Positions 22,258 to 30,914 are shown, numbered from the stretch's first letter. The stretch is 36,152 nucleotides of DNA from Nocardiopsis alkaliphila YIM 80379 (GCF_000341005.1 NZ_ANBD01000025.1:1-36152); one strand, 5' to 3'. Notes: generated from the sequence alone by a model not told the origin. A program made the numbers and translations.

Positions 22258-22740
22258 ATGAACCAGGGTGCGGAACTACCCGAACGCAGCCGTCAGGTGG
22301 CGCGGGTGCTGGAGGAACTCGGTCTGAGCGGACGGGTGCGCGCGCTGCCCGCGTCCACCCGCACCGCCGCCGAGGCCGCTCAGGCCCTGGGGTGTGAGGT
22401 GGGTGCCATCGCCAACAGTCTGGTGTTCATGGCCGATGAGGCGCCACTGCTGGTGATGACCAGCGGGCGGCACCGGGTGGACGTGGAGCTGCTGGCCGAG
22501 CGCACGGGCAAGGGCCGGATCCGCCGAGCCGAGCCGGAGGAGGTACGAGCGGCCACCGGGCAGGCCATCGGCGGGGTCGCTCCCGTGGGCCATCCGAAAC
22601 CGGTGGAGACCGTGGTGGACCCCAGCCTGGCCGACCATCCCACGCTGTGGGCGGCGGGCGGCACCCCGAACACGATCTTCCCCCTCACCTACACCGAACT
22701 GGTCGAGATCACCGGTGGCGCCGAGGTCCCCGTCAACTGA
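22258..22740 (+). CDS. YbaK/EbsC-family aminoacyl-tRNA deacylase
   Basis: A 160-aa single-domain protein of the YbaK/ProX family, which hydrolyses mischarged Cys-tRNA(Pro) or Ala-tRNA(Pro). Family features seen are the early TAAEAAQALGCEVGAIANSL block with the IANSL segment, VMTSGRHRVD, and the glycine-rich GGVAPVGHP motif near the active site followed by WAAGGTPNTIF. ATG 22258 follows AGGAGG at 6 nt. The gene converges with a membrane-protein gene whose stop is 3 bp away. Trans-editing is the likely role; which mischarged tRNA is cleared cannot be told from sequence. Confidence 0.88.
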   Translation: MNQGAELPERSRQVARVLEELGLSGRVRALPASTRTAAEAAQALGCEVGAIANSLVFMADEAPLLVMTSGRHRVDVELLAERTGKGRIRRAEPEEVRAATGQAIGGVAPVGHPKPVETVVDPSLADHPTLWAAGGTPNTIFPLTYTELVEITGGAEVPVN

Positions 22741-22742
22741 TC

Positions 22743-23201
22743 TCACCCCGTTCTCGTCGATTCCGGGAGGGCCTTACTCACGGCCCAGGCGATCAGACCG
22801 CCGATGGCGCCCACGATCGTGCCGGTGACCAGGCTGCTCAACGCCGCGAAACCGCGCAGGATGACCTGCTGCACCATCGGAGACAGGTCGGCGAGGGCGC
22901 CGCCGAGCCTGGGCGCCTCACCCTCCCAGGCGAGGTGCCACAGGAGTTGGTGACCGAGCATGAGCACCACTCCATACAGCAGTCCCACCACGACAAGGGT
23001 GAGGAAGGGGTTCGGCACGCGGCGCCACAGGACCACGATGATCCACACCAGGGGTGGGGCGAACACGAACAGGGCGTTGACGAAGGTCCCTTCGTGGATG
23101 ATCCCGAGGTCGTGCAGCACCACACGCGGCGCGGCGAGCAGGGCCAACAGGACCAGGACCGGCAGGGGTAGGCCCGATACCGGGCGATTTCGTGTGTTCA
23201 T
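22743..23201 (-). CDS. Hypothetical four-helix membrane protein
   Basis: A 152-aa protein with hydrophobic segments at about 13-28, 42-56, 66-84 and 118-142. The loop between helices 3 and 4 carries the polar block WEGEAPRLGGALADLSPMV. ATG 23201 has AGGATGG upstream. The longer open frame to 23399 starts with low-complexity sequence and is probably not translated. I do not recognise the family. It is convergent with the YbaK-like gene and divergent from a secreted-protein gene. Confidence 0.6.
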   Translation of the reverse strand: MNTRNRPVSGLPLPVLVLLALLAAPRVVLHDLGIIHEGTFVNALFVFAPPLVWIIVVLWRRVPNPFLTLVVVGLLYGVVLMLGHQLLWHLAWEGEAPRLGGALADLSPMVQQVILRGFAALSSLVTGTIVGAIGGLIAWAVSKALPESTRTG

Positions 23202-23343
23202 GCGCCCATCCTGCGAAGTCGTGGGGCGGCGCGCGTCGGTTCCAGGTCTTGACCCACTACGTCCGAACGCGTGCTCCTTCCCAGGGTGCGGTACGGTCGC
23301 CCGCGAACACCGGGCTTTCACTCGGACGGGGAAGGACGCGCAC

Positions 23344-23928
23344 TTGACCAGAGTCGGCTGGAGCACCACCGTCGTCACCGCCGTGGTCGCCTTGGTCATC
23401 GGCTTCGGTGCCGGTTGGTTCGGTCATGATCTGGCCTCCGCCCCGCCTTCTCCGGTGCTCGCCCAAGAGCCCGGTGAGGATGCTTCAGAACGGCCGACGA
23501 GCGGGTTCGAGGCGGTCAGCGTGGGCTTGGACCAGACCCACGAGTTCGCGGACGGGCTCACCATCGGCCTGAGCGGTTTCGAACGCGGGGTCGAGGAGGG
23601 CGGGGTCGACCCCACCACCGGTGAGGAGGGCGACCTTTCCTACCTGTCCTGGCGGGTGGAGTTGGCCAATGAGGGCGACCAGACGGTACAGACCGGGTCG
23701 GTGACGCGGTCCTGCTCGGTGGGCGATCCACCGCGAGAGTCGGGAACGCCCGCCCTGGGTGCCGGCGTCAATCCGCCCGAGAGCCTGGGACCGGGGCGCT
23801 CCGGTTCCTGGGACGAGGACTGTTGGGCCGAAGAGGACGATACCCACCTCCAGTACACGGTGGAGTTCCATGACCAGGACTTCGTACCGTTGTACCCACC
23901 GGTGACCTTCACCGGCACCGTGGATTGA
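23344..23928 (+). CDS. Secreted or membrane-anchored hypothetical protein (DUF4352-like)
   Basis: A 194-aa protein with one N-terminal hydrophobic segment (about 5-26), then a polar linker and a beta-rich domain. The domain starts with a strand for a small-molecule-like Ig fold (FADGLTIGLSGFE), then WRVELANEGDQTV, and ends YPPVTFTGTV. This resembles DUF4352-type extracellular domains. One cysteine pair (SCSVGD and EDCWAEEDD) may form a disulfide. TTG 23344 is chosen because GGGAAGGA lies about 7 nt upstream. The function is unknown. Confidence 0.65.
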   Translation: MTRVGWSTTVVTAVVALVIGFGAGWFGHDLASAPPSPVLAQEPGEDASERPTSGFEAVSVGLDQTHEFADGLTIGLSGFERGVEEGGVDPTTGEEGDLSYLSWRVELANEGDQTVQTGSVTRSCSVGDPPRESGTPALGAGVNPPESLGPGRSGSWDEDCWAEEDDTHLQYTVEFHDQDFVPLYPPVTFTGTVD

Positions 23929-24004
23929 TCCCTCCCCCTGGGAGGCGTTGGCCACCGGAGCACCCGATGGAAGAATGTGTGAGGTGAGACACCACCATTC
24001 GGAC

Positions 24005-26317
24005 ATGACCGATCCCGTGCAGGACGCGCCGGAGGTCGAAGCCCCCAAGGAGAGCGCGGCGGGAATCCCGGCAGTGCTCAGCAGCGTGCGTCATCTGGGC
24101 GAACAGGCCGGAGTGATGCGCGGACTGCCGGCGATGCTCGCGGTCAACCAAAAGCGCGGTTTCGACTGCCCTGGATGTGCCTGGCCGGAGGCGGACAAGC
24201 GGCACACCGCGGAGTTCTGCGAGAACGGCGCCAAGGCGGTGGCCGAGGAGGCCACCCGCCACGCGGTGGGCGCGGACTTCTTCGCCCGGCATCCGGTCGC
24301 TACTCTGGCCGAGCGCTCCGGCTACTGGCTGGGAAAGCAAGGCCGGTTGACCGAACCGGTGTACCTACCCGAGGGCGCCACCCACTACGAGCCGATCTCG
24401 TGGGAGGCCGCGTTGGACCTGGTGGCCGAGGAGCTGCGAGGGCTGGCCTCCCCCGACGAGGCGGTGTTCTACACCTCCGGTCGGACGAGCAACGAGGCGG
24501 CCTTCGCCTACCAGTTGCTGGCCCGACAGTTGGGCACGAACAACCTGCCGGACTGTTCGAACATGTGCCACGAGTCCTCCGGTTCGGCGCTCACCGAGAC
24601 CTTGGGCGTGGGCAAGGGCAGTGTGTCCTTGGAGGACGTCCACCAGGCGGATCTGATCATCGTGGCCGGGCAGAACCCGGGCACCAACCACCCACGGATG
24701 TTGTCGGCCCTGGAGAAGGCCAAGCGCGCGGGCACGAGGATCGTCACGGTCAACCCGCTGCCCGAGGCCGGTATGAAGGCGTTTCGCAACCCGCAGAGCC
24801 CGCGAGGGCTGGTGGGGCGCGGCACCGAACTCACCGACCTTTTCATGCAGATCAAGGTGGGCGGGGACCTGGCCCTGTTCAGCGCCCTCGACCGATTGTT
24901 GTTGGAGGCGGACCAACGCGGCGAGCGGGTTCTGGACCACGACTTCGTGCGGACCTTCACCCACGGGTTCGAGGAGTTCTCCGAGGCACTGCTCGCCGAA
25001 CCCGAGGAGGAGTTCTGGTCGCGCACCGAACGTGACACCGGGCTGCCCCGGTCACTGGTGGAGGAACTGGTCGCCATGGTGATCGCCTCGGAGCGGATCG
25101 TGGTGTGCTGGGCGATGGGTCTGACCCAGCACAAGCACTCGGTGCCCACCATCCGCGAGGTGGTCAACTTCTTGCTGCTGCGCGGCAACGTGGGCCGGCC
25201 GGGTGCGGGGGTGTGCCCGGTGCGCGGCCATTCCAACGTGCAGGGCGACCGCACGATGGGCATCATCGAGCGGCCCTCCCCGGCCTTCCTGGACGCGCTG
25301 GGCTCGGAGTTCGGCTTCGAGCCGCCGTGTGAGCACGGGCACGACACCGTGAACGCGATCCGGGCGATGGGGCGCGGTGAGGTCGGCGTGTTCTTCGCGA
25401 TGGGCGGCAACTTCGTCTCCGCCTCCCCCGACACCGAGGTGACCGAGGAAGCGATGCGTCGGGTGGGGTTGACGGTGCACGTGTCCACCAAACTCAACCG
25501 TTCGCACGTGGTCACCGGCGCGCGGGCGCTCATCCTGCCCGCGTTGGCCCGCAGTGACAAGGACACGTACCAGGGACGGGCCCGCTGGGTGACGGTGGAG
25601 GACTCCATGGGGCTGGTGCACGCCTCCCACGGAGTGTTGACACCGTTGTCGAAGCACATGTGGTCGGAACTGGACATCGTTCGTGGCCTGGGCCGCCGGT
25701 TGTTCGGCAACGCTCCGGTGGACTGGGACGCGATGGCCGACCACGACCGGGTGCGCGACCACGTGGCCGCGGTGGTGCCCGGGTTCGAGGACTTCAACGC
25801 CAAGGCCCGGCGGCGCGGCGGGTTCGCGTTGCCGCACGCGCCCCGGGACGATCGGCGGTTCCCGACCGCGACCGGCCTGGCCAACTTCACGGTGAACGGT
25901 ACCTACGCGCCGCGGGTGCCCAAGGGGCGGCTGTTGTTGCAGACACTGCGTTCGCACGACCAGTACAACACCACGGTCTACGGGCTCGACGACCGGTACC
26001 GGGGCGTCCGCCAGGGACGTCGGGTGGTTCTGGTCAACCCCGAGGACGCCCGTGAGCTGGGCCTGGCCGATGGTGCCTACACCGACATCGTGGGCGAGTG
26101 GAGTGATGGTCGGGAGCGGCGCGCCCCGCACTTTCGGGTGGTGCACTATCCCACCGCGCGGGGCGGCGCGGCCGCCTACTACCCGGAGACCAACGTGCTG
26201 GTGCCCTTGGACTCCACCGCGGACGTGAGCAACACACCCACGTCCAAGTCGGTGGTGGTGCGGTTCGAGCCCTCCTCCGTCCGGAGCGGGCCGACGCCTG
26301 CGGCCGAACTCCCCTGA
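24005..26317 (+). CDS. FdhF/YdeP-family molybdopterin oxidoreductase
   Basis: A 770-aa cytoplasmic oxidoreductase, close to the 759 aa of E. coli YdeP. The N-terminal block DCPGCAWPE (C55, C58) with FCENGAKA (C72) is characteristic of the family. PDCSNMCHESSG at about 182-193 (C184, C188) follows the family layout. RGNVGRPGAGVCPVRGHSNVQGDR is the molybdopterin-binding stretch, quoted here by its parts GRPGAG and RGHSNVQGD. The C-terminal domain has QYNTTVYGLDDRYRG. No signal sequence is present. E. coli YdeP is linked to acid resistance; the substrate is not known. No fdhD or cofactor gene is nearby. ATG 24005 has a weak ribosome site; the frame is open to 23948. Confidence 0.88.
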   Translation: MTDPVQDAPEVEAPKESAAGIPAVLSSVRHLGEQAGVMRGLPAMLAVNQKRGFDCPGCAWPEADKRHTAEFCENGAKAVAEEATRHAVGADFFARHPVATLAERSGYWLGKQGRLTEPVYLPEGATHYEPISWEAALDLVAEELRGLASPDEAVFYTSGRTSNEAAFAYQLLARQLGTNNLPDCSNMCHESSGSALTETLGVGKGSVSLEDVHQADLIIVAGQNPGTNHPRMLSALEKAKRAGTRIVTVNPLPEAGMKAFRNPQSPRGLVGRGTELTDLFMQIKVGGDLALFSALDRLLLEADQRGERVLDHDFVRTFTHGFEEFSEALLAEPEEEFWSRTERDTGLPRSLVEELVAMVIASERIVVCWAMGLTQHKHSVPTIREVVNFLLLRGNVGRPGAGVCPVRGHSNVQGDRTMGIIERPSPAFLDALGSEFGFEPPCEHGHDTVNAIRAMGRGEVGVFFAMGGNFVSASPDTEVTEEAMRRVGLTVHVSTKLNRSHVVTGARALILPALARSDKDTYQGRARWVTVEDSMGLVHASHGVLTPLSKHMWSELDIVRGLGRRLFGNAPVDWDAMADHDRVRDHVAAVVPGFEDFNAKARRRGGFALPHAPRDDRRFPTATGLANFTVNGTYAPRVPKGRLLLQTLRSHDQYNTTVYGLDDRYRGVRQGRRVVLVNPEDARELGLADGAYTDIVGEWSDGRERRAPHFRVVHYPTARGGAAAYYPETNVLVPLDSTADVSNTPTSKSVVVRFEPSSVRSGPTPAAELP

Positions 26318-26357
26318 CCACCGCGACCCTGGAACGCCCTGGTCGCCCCGGGAGCGG

Positions 26358-27560
26358 TCAGTCACGTTCGCGAAAGCGTCCGAACCGGATCACGGGTCGA
26401 CCGGGGCGCCAACGCAGCCACGGCAACCAGGGCTCCTGGAGTGGCGGAGGGACCGTGGGGTCCTCCAGTTCACCCAGCAGGACGTCTTCGACGTCCTCGA
26501 AGCGGATGCCGGCGAACACCATGATGTCGGTGGCGACCATGTCCACGGCCAGGTGGGTGGCGTGGGTGACGGGGTCGTCCTCGGGCTCCCCCGGGCCGTA
26601 ACCTCGGGCGGCGCTCAAGACACGCTCAACGGCCTCTTCACGTGCCTCACGGCTGCTGAGGTCGTCGGCGAGGATCGTGAGCGCTTCGGCCATGTCGCAC
26701 ACGATGGGTGAGAGTTCGTCGCGTTCCTGCGCCCCCATGGCGGTGACGGTACGGGCCAGGAACAGACAGCTCTCACCGAGCAGGATGAGGCGTTCGATGA
26801 CCTCGTCCTCGTCCAACACCGGTCGTGGGTCTCCCCAGCGGATGGTGGACGTGCGGATCGTGGTCATGCTGGACTCTCGTGCCTTGCTGAGCTGGGCCAT
26901 GGGTCGACTCAGGTCACCGAGGCGGTTGACCAGTTGCTCGTCGGCCTCCCCACCCTCGCTCTTGAGGGAACGGCCCACGTCGTCGAGCATCCGGGCGATC
27001 TCGTTCAGGGCGTCCTCCTCGATACGCCGCAGCATGGTGACCAGACGGACCGGGAAGAGGAGTTGGCTGAAGAGCAGGGCCACTCCGGCGCCGATGAGTG
27101 CGTCGACGAGTCGGTCGAGGCCGGGGCTGCCGTCGGCGATGAAGATGGTGGTGAGGATGGCGCTGCCCGCCGCCTGGCCGATGACGATGCGTTCGGCCTT
27201 GACCGCGGCGGCCACGATCATGGCCAGGCCGGTACCCACCGCCATGGCCATGGCCCCTCGGTCGGTGATCAGTAGCGCGAACTCGCCCGCCAGGATGCCG
27301 ATGAACACACCGGTGAGCATCCGAACCGCGTTGACTCCGCGTTCACCCCCCGAGGCGTTGAGCGCGATGACCGCGGCGATGGGAGCGAAGAAGGGGGTGT
27401 GGTCCTGGACCAGCCCTCCGGCGATGCTCCAGGCCAGGACACCCGCGATGACGGCCAACAGGATCTGGGACAGGTGCGAGGACACGCGTTTGCGCATCTT
27501 GTGCAGAGCGGACCGAATCCGGTGCCGCAGGGACGGGTTTCCCGTGAACAGTGCTCCCAT
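26358..27560 (-). CDS. FUSC-family membrane protein (aromatic acid exporter-like)
   Basis: A 400-aa protein. The N-terminal half (about 25-175) has six hydrophobic segments, including HTPFFAPIAAVIALNASGGE and RMLTGVFIGILAGE, which match the FUSC/ArAE N-terminal domain. The C-terminal half is polar and helical and probably cytoplasmic, with a proline/tryptophan-rich end. The family includes AaeB-type exporters of aromatic acids and many uncharacterised actinobacterial proteins. ATG 27560 has GAGGAG close upstream. It stands alone, divergent from the phosphatase gene. The substrate is unknown. Confidence 0.82.
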   Translation of the reverse strand: MGALFTGNPSLRHRIRSALHKMRKRVSSHLSQILLAVIAGVLAWSIAGGLVQDHTPFFAPIAAVIALNASGGERGVNAVRMLTGVFIGILAGEFALLITDRGAMAMAVGTGLAMIVAAAVKAERIVIGQAAGSAILTTIFIADGSPGLDRLVDALIGAGVALLFSQLLFPVRLVTMLRRIEEDALNEIARMLDDVGRSLKSEGGEADEQLVNRLGDLSRPMAQLSKARESSMTTIRTSTIRWGDPRPVLDEDEVIERLILLGESCLFLARTVTAMGAQERDELSPIVCDMAEALTILADDLSSREAREEAVERVLSAARGYGPGEPEDDPVTHATHLAVDMVATDIMVFAGIRFEDVEDVLLGELEDPTVPPPLQEPWLPWLRWRPGRPVIRFGRFRERD

Positions 27561-27715
27561 GTTCTCCTCGTCACTCGGGACGCCGAAGGACCGAGTGGCC
27601 GGCTCCGTCCTTCATACCGGCCCAAGGAGGTCGAGTGTGGTTGCGCCATGCTCGGTCGAGGGGTCCGTCGGGGCCCGGACGTCATGGTGCTGGACGTCCC
27701 CCGTACATTGAGCCC

Positions 27716-28351
27716 ATGCCAACGATCTACCTGATCCGTCATGGAAAGGCCTCCCCCGAGGCCGAGGACTACGACCGGCTCAGCCCCACCGGGTACGAGC
27801 AGTCACGCCTGTTGGGCGCCGAACTCAAGCGGCGTGGCCTGCCGGTGGAGCGGGTGGTGACGGGGTCTTTGCGCCGTCAGCGCCAGACCGCCGTGGCCAC
27901 CTTGGCCGAGGCCGGGCTCGACGTCGCGCCCACCGTGGACGAGCGCTGGAACGAGTACGACCATCTACACCTGCTGGGTCGCTTTCCCGTCGAGACGGGC
28001 ACCCTCCAACAGCGGTTGGACACCGCCTTGAACTCCTGGACCTCGGCGCCGGGCACCGGGGCGGGTTCATGGCCCGAGTTCCGTGAGGGGGTTCGCGCGG
28101 CCTTGGACGAGGTGGCCACCGCCCTGGGCAAGGGCCGGACGGCGCTGGTGTTCACCTCGGCCGGGGTGATCAGCGCGGCCTGTTCGGCGTTGCTGAACGC
28201 GCCGGAGTCGGGCTTCGTGGCGATGAACCGGGTGGTGGTGAACGGTTCGGTGAGCAAGCTGGCGCACGGGCGCGGTGGGACGCAGTTGTTGTCGTTCAAC
28301 GACCACGCCCACTTGGAGCAGGGTGGGCCGGAGTTGATGACCTACCGCTGA
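27716..28351 (+). CDS. Histidine phosphatase superfamily protein (phosphoglycerate mutase-like)
   Basis: A 211-aa protein of the RHG branch. The catalytic LIRHGKAS motif is at 6-13, and the second histidine is probably in FTSAGVISA or in the C-terminal block, where the usual SHG is replaced by TSAG. The layout LSPTGYEQSRLLGAEL and VVTGSLRRQRQTA is typical. ATG 27716 matches the family start (MPTIYLIRHG). The SHG-to-TSAG change at the second half of the active site is odd and may alter activity. The substrate is unknown. Confidence 0.85.
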   Translation: MPTIYLIRHGKASPEAEDYDRLSPTGYEQSRLLGAELKRRGLPVERVVTGSLRRQRQTAVATLAEAGLDVAPTVDERWNEYDHLHLLGRFPVETGTLQQRLDTALNSWTSAPGTGAGSWPEFREGVRAALDEVATALGKGRTALVFTSAGVISAACSALLNAPESGFVAMNRVVVNGSVSKLAHGRGGTQLLSFNDHAHLEQGGPELMTYR

Positions 28352-28373
28352 GGCGATCATTTTCACGCCCACC

Positions 28374-28391
28374 GCATACCGACCAGTCGGT
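28374..28391. repeat. 18-bp repeat with TetR-type inverted repeat, copy 1
   Basis: GCATACCGACCAGTCGGT, identical to 29078-29095. It contains the 6-2-6 inverted repeat ACCGAC-CA-GTCGGT. Here it lies between two convergent gene ends, an unusual place for an operator. Confidence 0.65.
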
Positions 28392-28409
28392 CCTGCCGGC
28401 CGGGTGCGT

Positions 28410-28865
28410 TCAGGATCGACGCTCGGCGTCGCGCGCCAGGACGGCGCGCAGGGCCAGTTCGTAGCCCACGGTCCCGCACCCGGCCACGTAACCCGCGACC
28501 ACGGGAGCGGTCACCGAGGTGTGCCGGAACTCCTCCCGGGCGTAGACGTTGGAGATGTGGACCTCGACCACGGGGGCCTCGATGGCGTCGATCGCGTCGC
28601 GCAACGCGATGCTGTAGTGGGCGTAGGCGCCGGGGTTCATCACCACGCCCACCATGTGTCGGGCGGAATGGACGTGGTCGACCAGAACGCCCTCGCTGTT
28701 ACTCTGCGCACAGACCACCTCCACACCCAGTTCCTTGCCCAGAGCGACCACCCGTTCCTCGACCTGGGCGAGGGTGGTGGTGCCGTACTGCTTCGGGTCC
28801 CGGGTGCCCAGCAGGTTGAGGTTGGGGCCGTTGAGCAGCAGGACGGTGCGAGAGGTGTCGGACAT
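28410..28865 (-). CDS. aroQ: Type II 3-dehydroquinate dehydratase
   Basis: Converts 3-dehydroquinate to 3-dehydroshikimate, the third step of the shikimate pathway. At 151 aa it has normal type II length. The active site is complete: NGPNLNLLGTRDPKQYG gives Arg22 and Tyr27, NPGAYAHYS gives Asn76 and His82, and EVHISNVYAREEFRHTS gives His102. ATG 28865 follows AGGAAG at 6 nt; the open frame extends slightly upstream without a better start. The gene is alone, not in an aro operon, and lies between two identical 18-bp operator-like repeats with a 64-bp palindrome upstream. It could serve catabolism of quinate as well as biosynthesis. Confidence 0.95.
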   Translation of the reverse strand: MSDTSRTVLLLNGPNLNLLGTRDPKQYGTTTLAQVEERVVALGKELGVEVVCAQSNSEGVLVDHVHSARHMVGVVMNPGAYAHYSIALRDAIDAIEAPVVEVHISNVYAREEFRHTSVTAPVVAGYVAGCGTVGYELALRAVLARDAERRS

Positions 28866-28944
28866 GTGCGGCTTCCTGGTCGTGGTGTTCGAGGGCACCA
28901 GACTAGGGGAGGCACCTGCCTATCGCCCCAGCACCCAGCACCCA

Positions 28945-29008
28945 GCGATGATCTTGCCCATGGCGCCTATGTTAGCGCTAACATAGGCGCCATGGGCAAG
29001 ATCATCGC
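28945..29008. repeat. Perfect 64-bp palindrome
   Basis: Two 32-bp arms without spacer, centred between 28976 and 28977. The centre reads TGTTAGCGCTAACA, like LacI-family operators. Both arms carry ATGGGCAAGATCATCGC reading outward, so a short start-like sequence MGKIIA appears on both strands. It lies between the divergent aroQ and acyl-CoA dehydrogenase genes. It could be an operator, a cruciform, or an inverted duplication. Confidence 0.97.
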
Positions 29009-29077
29009 GAGCAGGGGGCGCAAAAAGGACGCTGCCACCAGTGGCCCCGGTCACTCAGGGGTTCCCCGAGGCAGGTA

Positions 29078-29095
29078 GCATACCGACCAGTCGGT
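29078..29095. promoter_or_regulatory. TetR-type operator upstream of the acyl-CoA dehydrogenase (18-bp repeat, copy 2)
   Basis: GCATACCGACCAGTCGGT with the inverted repeat ACCGAC-CA-GTCGGT, 22 bp before the GTG start. Its sequence and position fit a TetR-family repressor site controlling fatty-acid or acyl-CoA metabolism; no TetR gene is in the window. Confidence 0.6.
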
Positions 29096-29117
29096 TCTTC
29101 ACTTTGGGAGGCAACCC

Positions 29118-30914
29118 GTGGCGTCCACCCTGCTGTCCGCACGCGACCTACAGTTCCTGCTGTACGAGTGGCTCGACGTCGAGGCCCTGACCCGGCGCCC
29201 TCGGTACGCCGACCACTCCAAGGAGACCTTCGACGGCGCCTTGGAACTGGCCGAGCGCGTGGCCACCGACCACTTCGCCCCGCACAACAAGCTCAACGAC
29301 GCCAACGAACCCCGCTTCGACGGTGAGCGCGTCCACGTCAACCCCGAGGCCAAGAAGGCATTGGAGGTCTACGCCGAGACCGGCCTGTCCTCCATCGCCA
29401 TGGACGCTTCGGTGGGCGGCGACCAGATCCCCCGGGTCGTCTTCAGCGCCTGCAACGCCTACTTCCAAGCGGCCAACCTGGGCACCTTCGCCTACGCCTC
29501 ACTCACCAACGGCAACGCCTCCCTGCTCTTGGCACACGGCAGCCCCGAGCAGGTGGACACCTTCGTACATCCGATGGTGGAGGGGCGCTTCACCGGCACC
29601 ATGTGTCTGTCCGAGCCCCAGGCCGGTAGTTCCCTGTCCGACATCACCACCCGCGCCGAACCCGCGGGCGACGGCACCTACCGGCTGTTCGGCAACAAGA
29701 TGTGGATCTCGGGGGGCGACCACGAACTGACCGAGAACATCGTCCACCTGGTCCTGGCCAAGATCCCCGGTGGCCCCCCCGGGGTCAAGGGCATCTCACT
29801 GTTCATCGTGCCCAAGTACCTGGTCGAAGCGGACGGCACCCTCGGTGAGCGCAATGACGTCGTGCCCGCCGGGCTCAACCACAAGATGGGATACCGAGGC
29901 ACCGTCAACACCCTGCTCAACTTCGGTGAGGGCAAGCACACCCCGGGCGGCGCGCCGGGCGCGGTGGGATACCTGGTCGGCGAACCGCACCAGGGCCTGC
30001 GGCAGATGTTCCACATGATGGACGGAGCCCGGATCGGGGTGGGCGCCGGTGCCATGGCGGTGGGCTACACCGGTTACCTGAAGTCGCTCGCCTATACTCG
30101 CGAGCGGCTCCAGGGACGCCCCCTCGGCGCGAAGGACCCCGCTCAGCCCCAGGTCCCGATCACCGAGCACACCGACGTGCGACGCATGCTGCTGGCGCAG
30201 AAGAGCTACGTGGAGGGCGCCTTGGCCCTGGTTCTGTACTGTGCCCGTCTGGTGGACGACAAGGCCTCCGCCGAGTCCCCGGAGGAATCGGAGCGGGCCC
30301 GTCTGCTACTGGACGTGCTCACCCCCATCGTCAAGAGCTGGCCCTCCCAGTGGTGCCTGGAGGCCAACAGTCTCGCCATCCAGGTGCACGGCGGCTACGG
30401 CTACACCCGTGAGTACGACGTCGAACAGCACTACCGCGACAACCGGCTCAACGCCATCCACGAGGGCACCCACGGCATCCAGGCACTGGATCTGTTGGGG
30501 CGCAAGGCCGTGCTGGACGGCGGAGCGCGGTTGACGCTGCTGGTGGAGACCGCACGCACCACGGTGGCCGCCGCACGTGCGCTGGGCGGGGTCGAGGCCG
30601 AGTACGCCCAACTGTTGGACGCAGCTCTGACCCGGACCACCGAGGCCGCGACCGCGGCCTGGTCCGAAGGCGATCCGGCGGTGGCGTTGGCCAACGCGAC
30701 CCCGTACATGGAGGCGGTCGGACACGTGGTGGTGGCGTGGCTGTGGTTGGAGCAGTTGCTCGCCGCGCACGGCAAGGACGGCGATTTCTACGAGGGCAAG
30801 CGGGCCGCGGCGGCCTACTTCTTCCGCCACGAACTGCCTCGGACCGGACCGCAGTTCGACCTGGTCTCCTCGGGTGAGCGCACCGTCCTGGACGTGTCCA
30901 CGGACGTGCTCTAA
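29118..30914 (+). CDS. Acyl-CoA dehydrogenase, large FadE type
   Basis: A 598-aa flavoprotein that oxidises acyl-CoA to the 2-enoyl-CoA. The length and architecture match the ACAD group with an extra C-terminal domain (FadE5-like). The FAD-binding stretch is GTMCLSEPQAGSSLSD near 170-185 with NKMWISGGDHE after it. The catalytic glutamate is probably in LNAIHEGTHGIQALDLLGRK, as in FadE5-type enzymes. GTG 29118 follows GGGAGG at 6 nt. A TetR-type operator lies just upstream. Its 3' end overlaps the stop of the convergent MerR gene by 4 bp. Chain-length preference cannot be read from the sequence. Confidence 0.93.
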   Translation: MASTLLSARDLQFLLYEWLDVEALTRRPRYADHSKETFDGALELAERVATDHFAPHNKLNDANEPRFDGERVHVNPEAKKALEVYAETGLSSIAMDASVGGDQIPRVVFSACNAYFQAANLGTFAYASLTNGNASLLLAHGSPEQVDTFVHPMVEGRFTGTMCLSEPQAGSSLSDITTRAEPAGDGTYRLFGNKMWISGGDHELTENIVHLVLAKIPGGPPGVKGISLFIVPKYLVEADGTLGERNDVVPAGLNHKMGYRGTVNTLLNFGEGKHTPGGAPGAVGYLVGEPHQGLRQMFHMMDGARIGVGAGAMAVGYTGYLKSLAYTRERLQGRPLGAKDPAQPQVPITEHTDVRRMLLAQKSYVEGALALVLYCARLVDDKASAESPEESERARLLLDVLTPIVKSWPSQWCLEANSLAIQVHGGYGYTREYDVEQHYRDNRLNAIHEGTHGIQALDLLGRKAVLDGGARLTLLVETARTTVAAARALGGVEAEYAQLLDAALTRTTEAATAAWSEGDPAVALANATPYMEAVGHVVVAWLWLEQLLAAHGKDGDFYEGKRAAAAYFFRHELPRTGPQFDLVSSGERTVLDVSTDVL

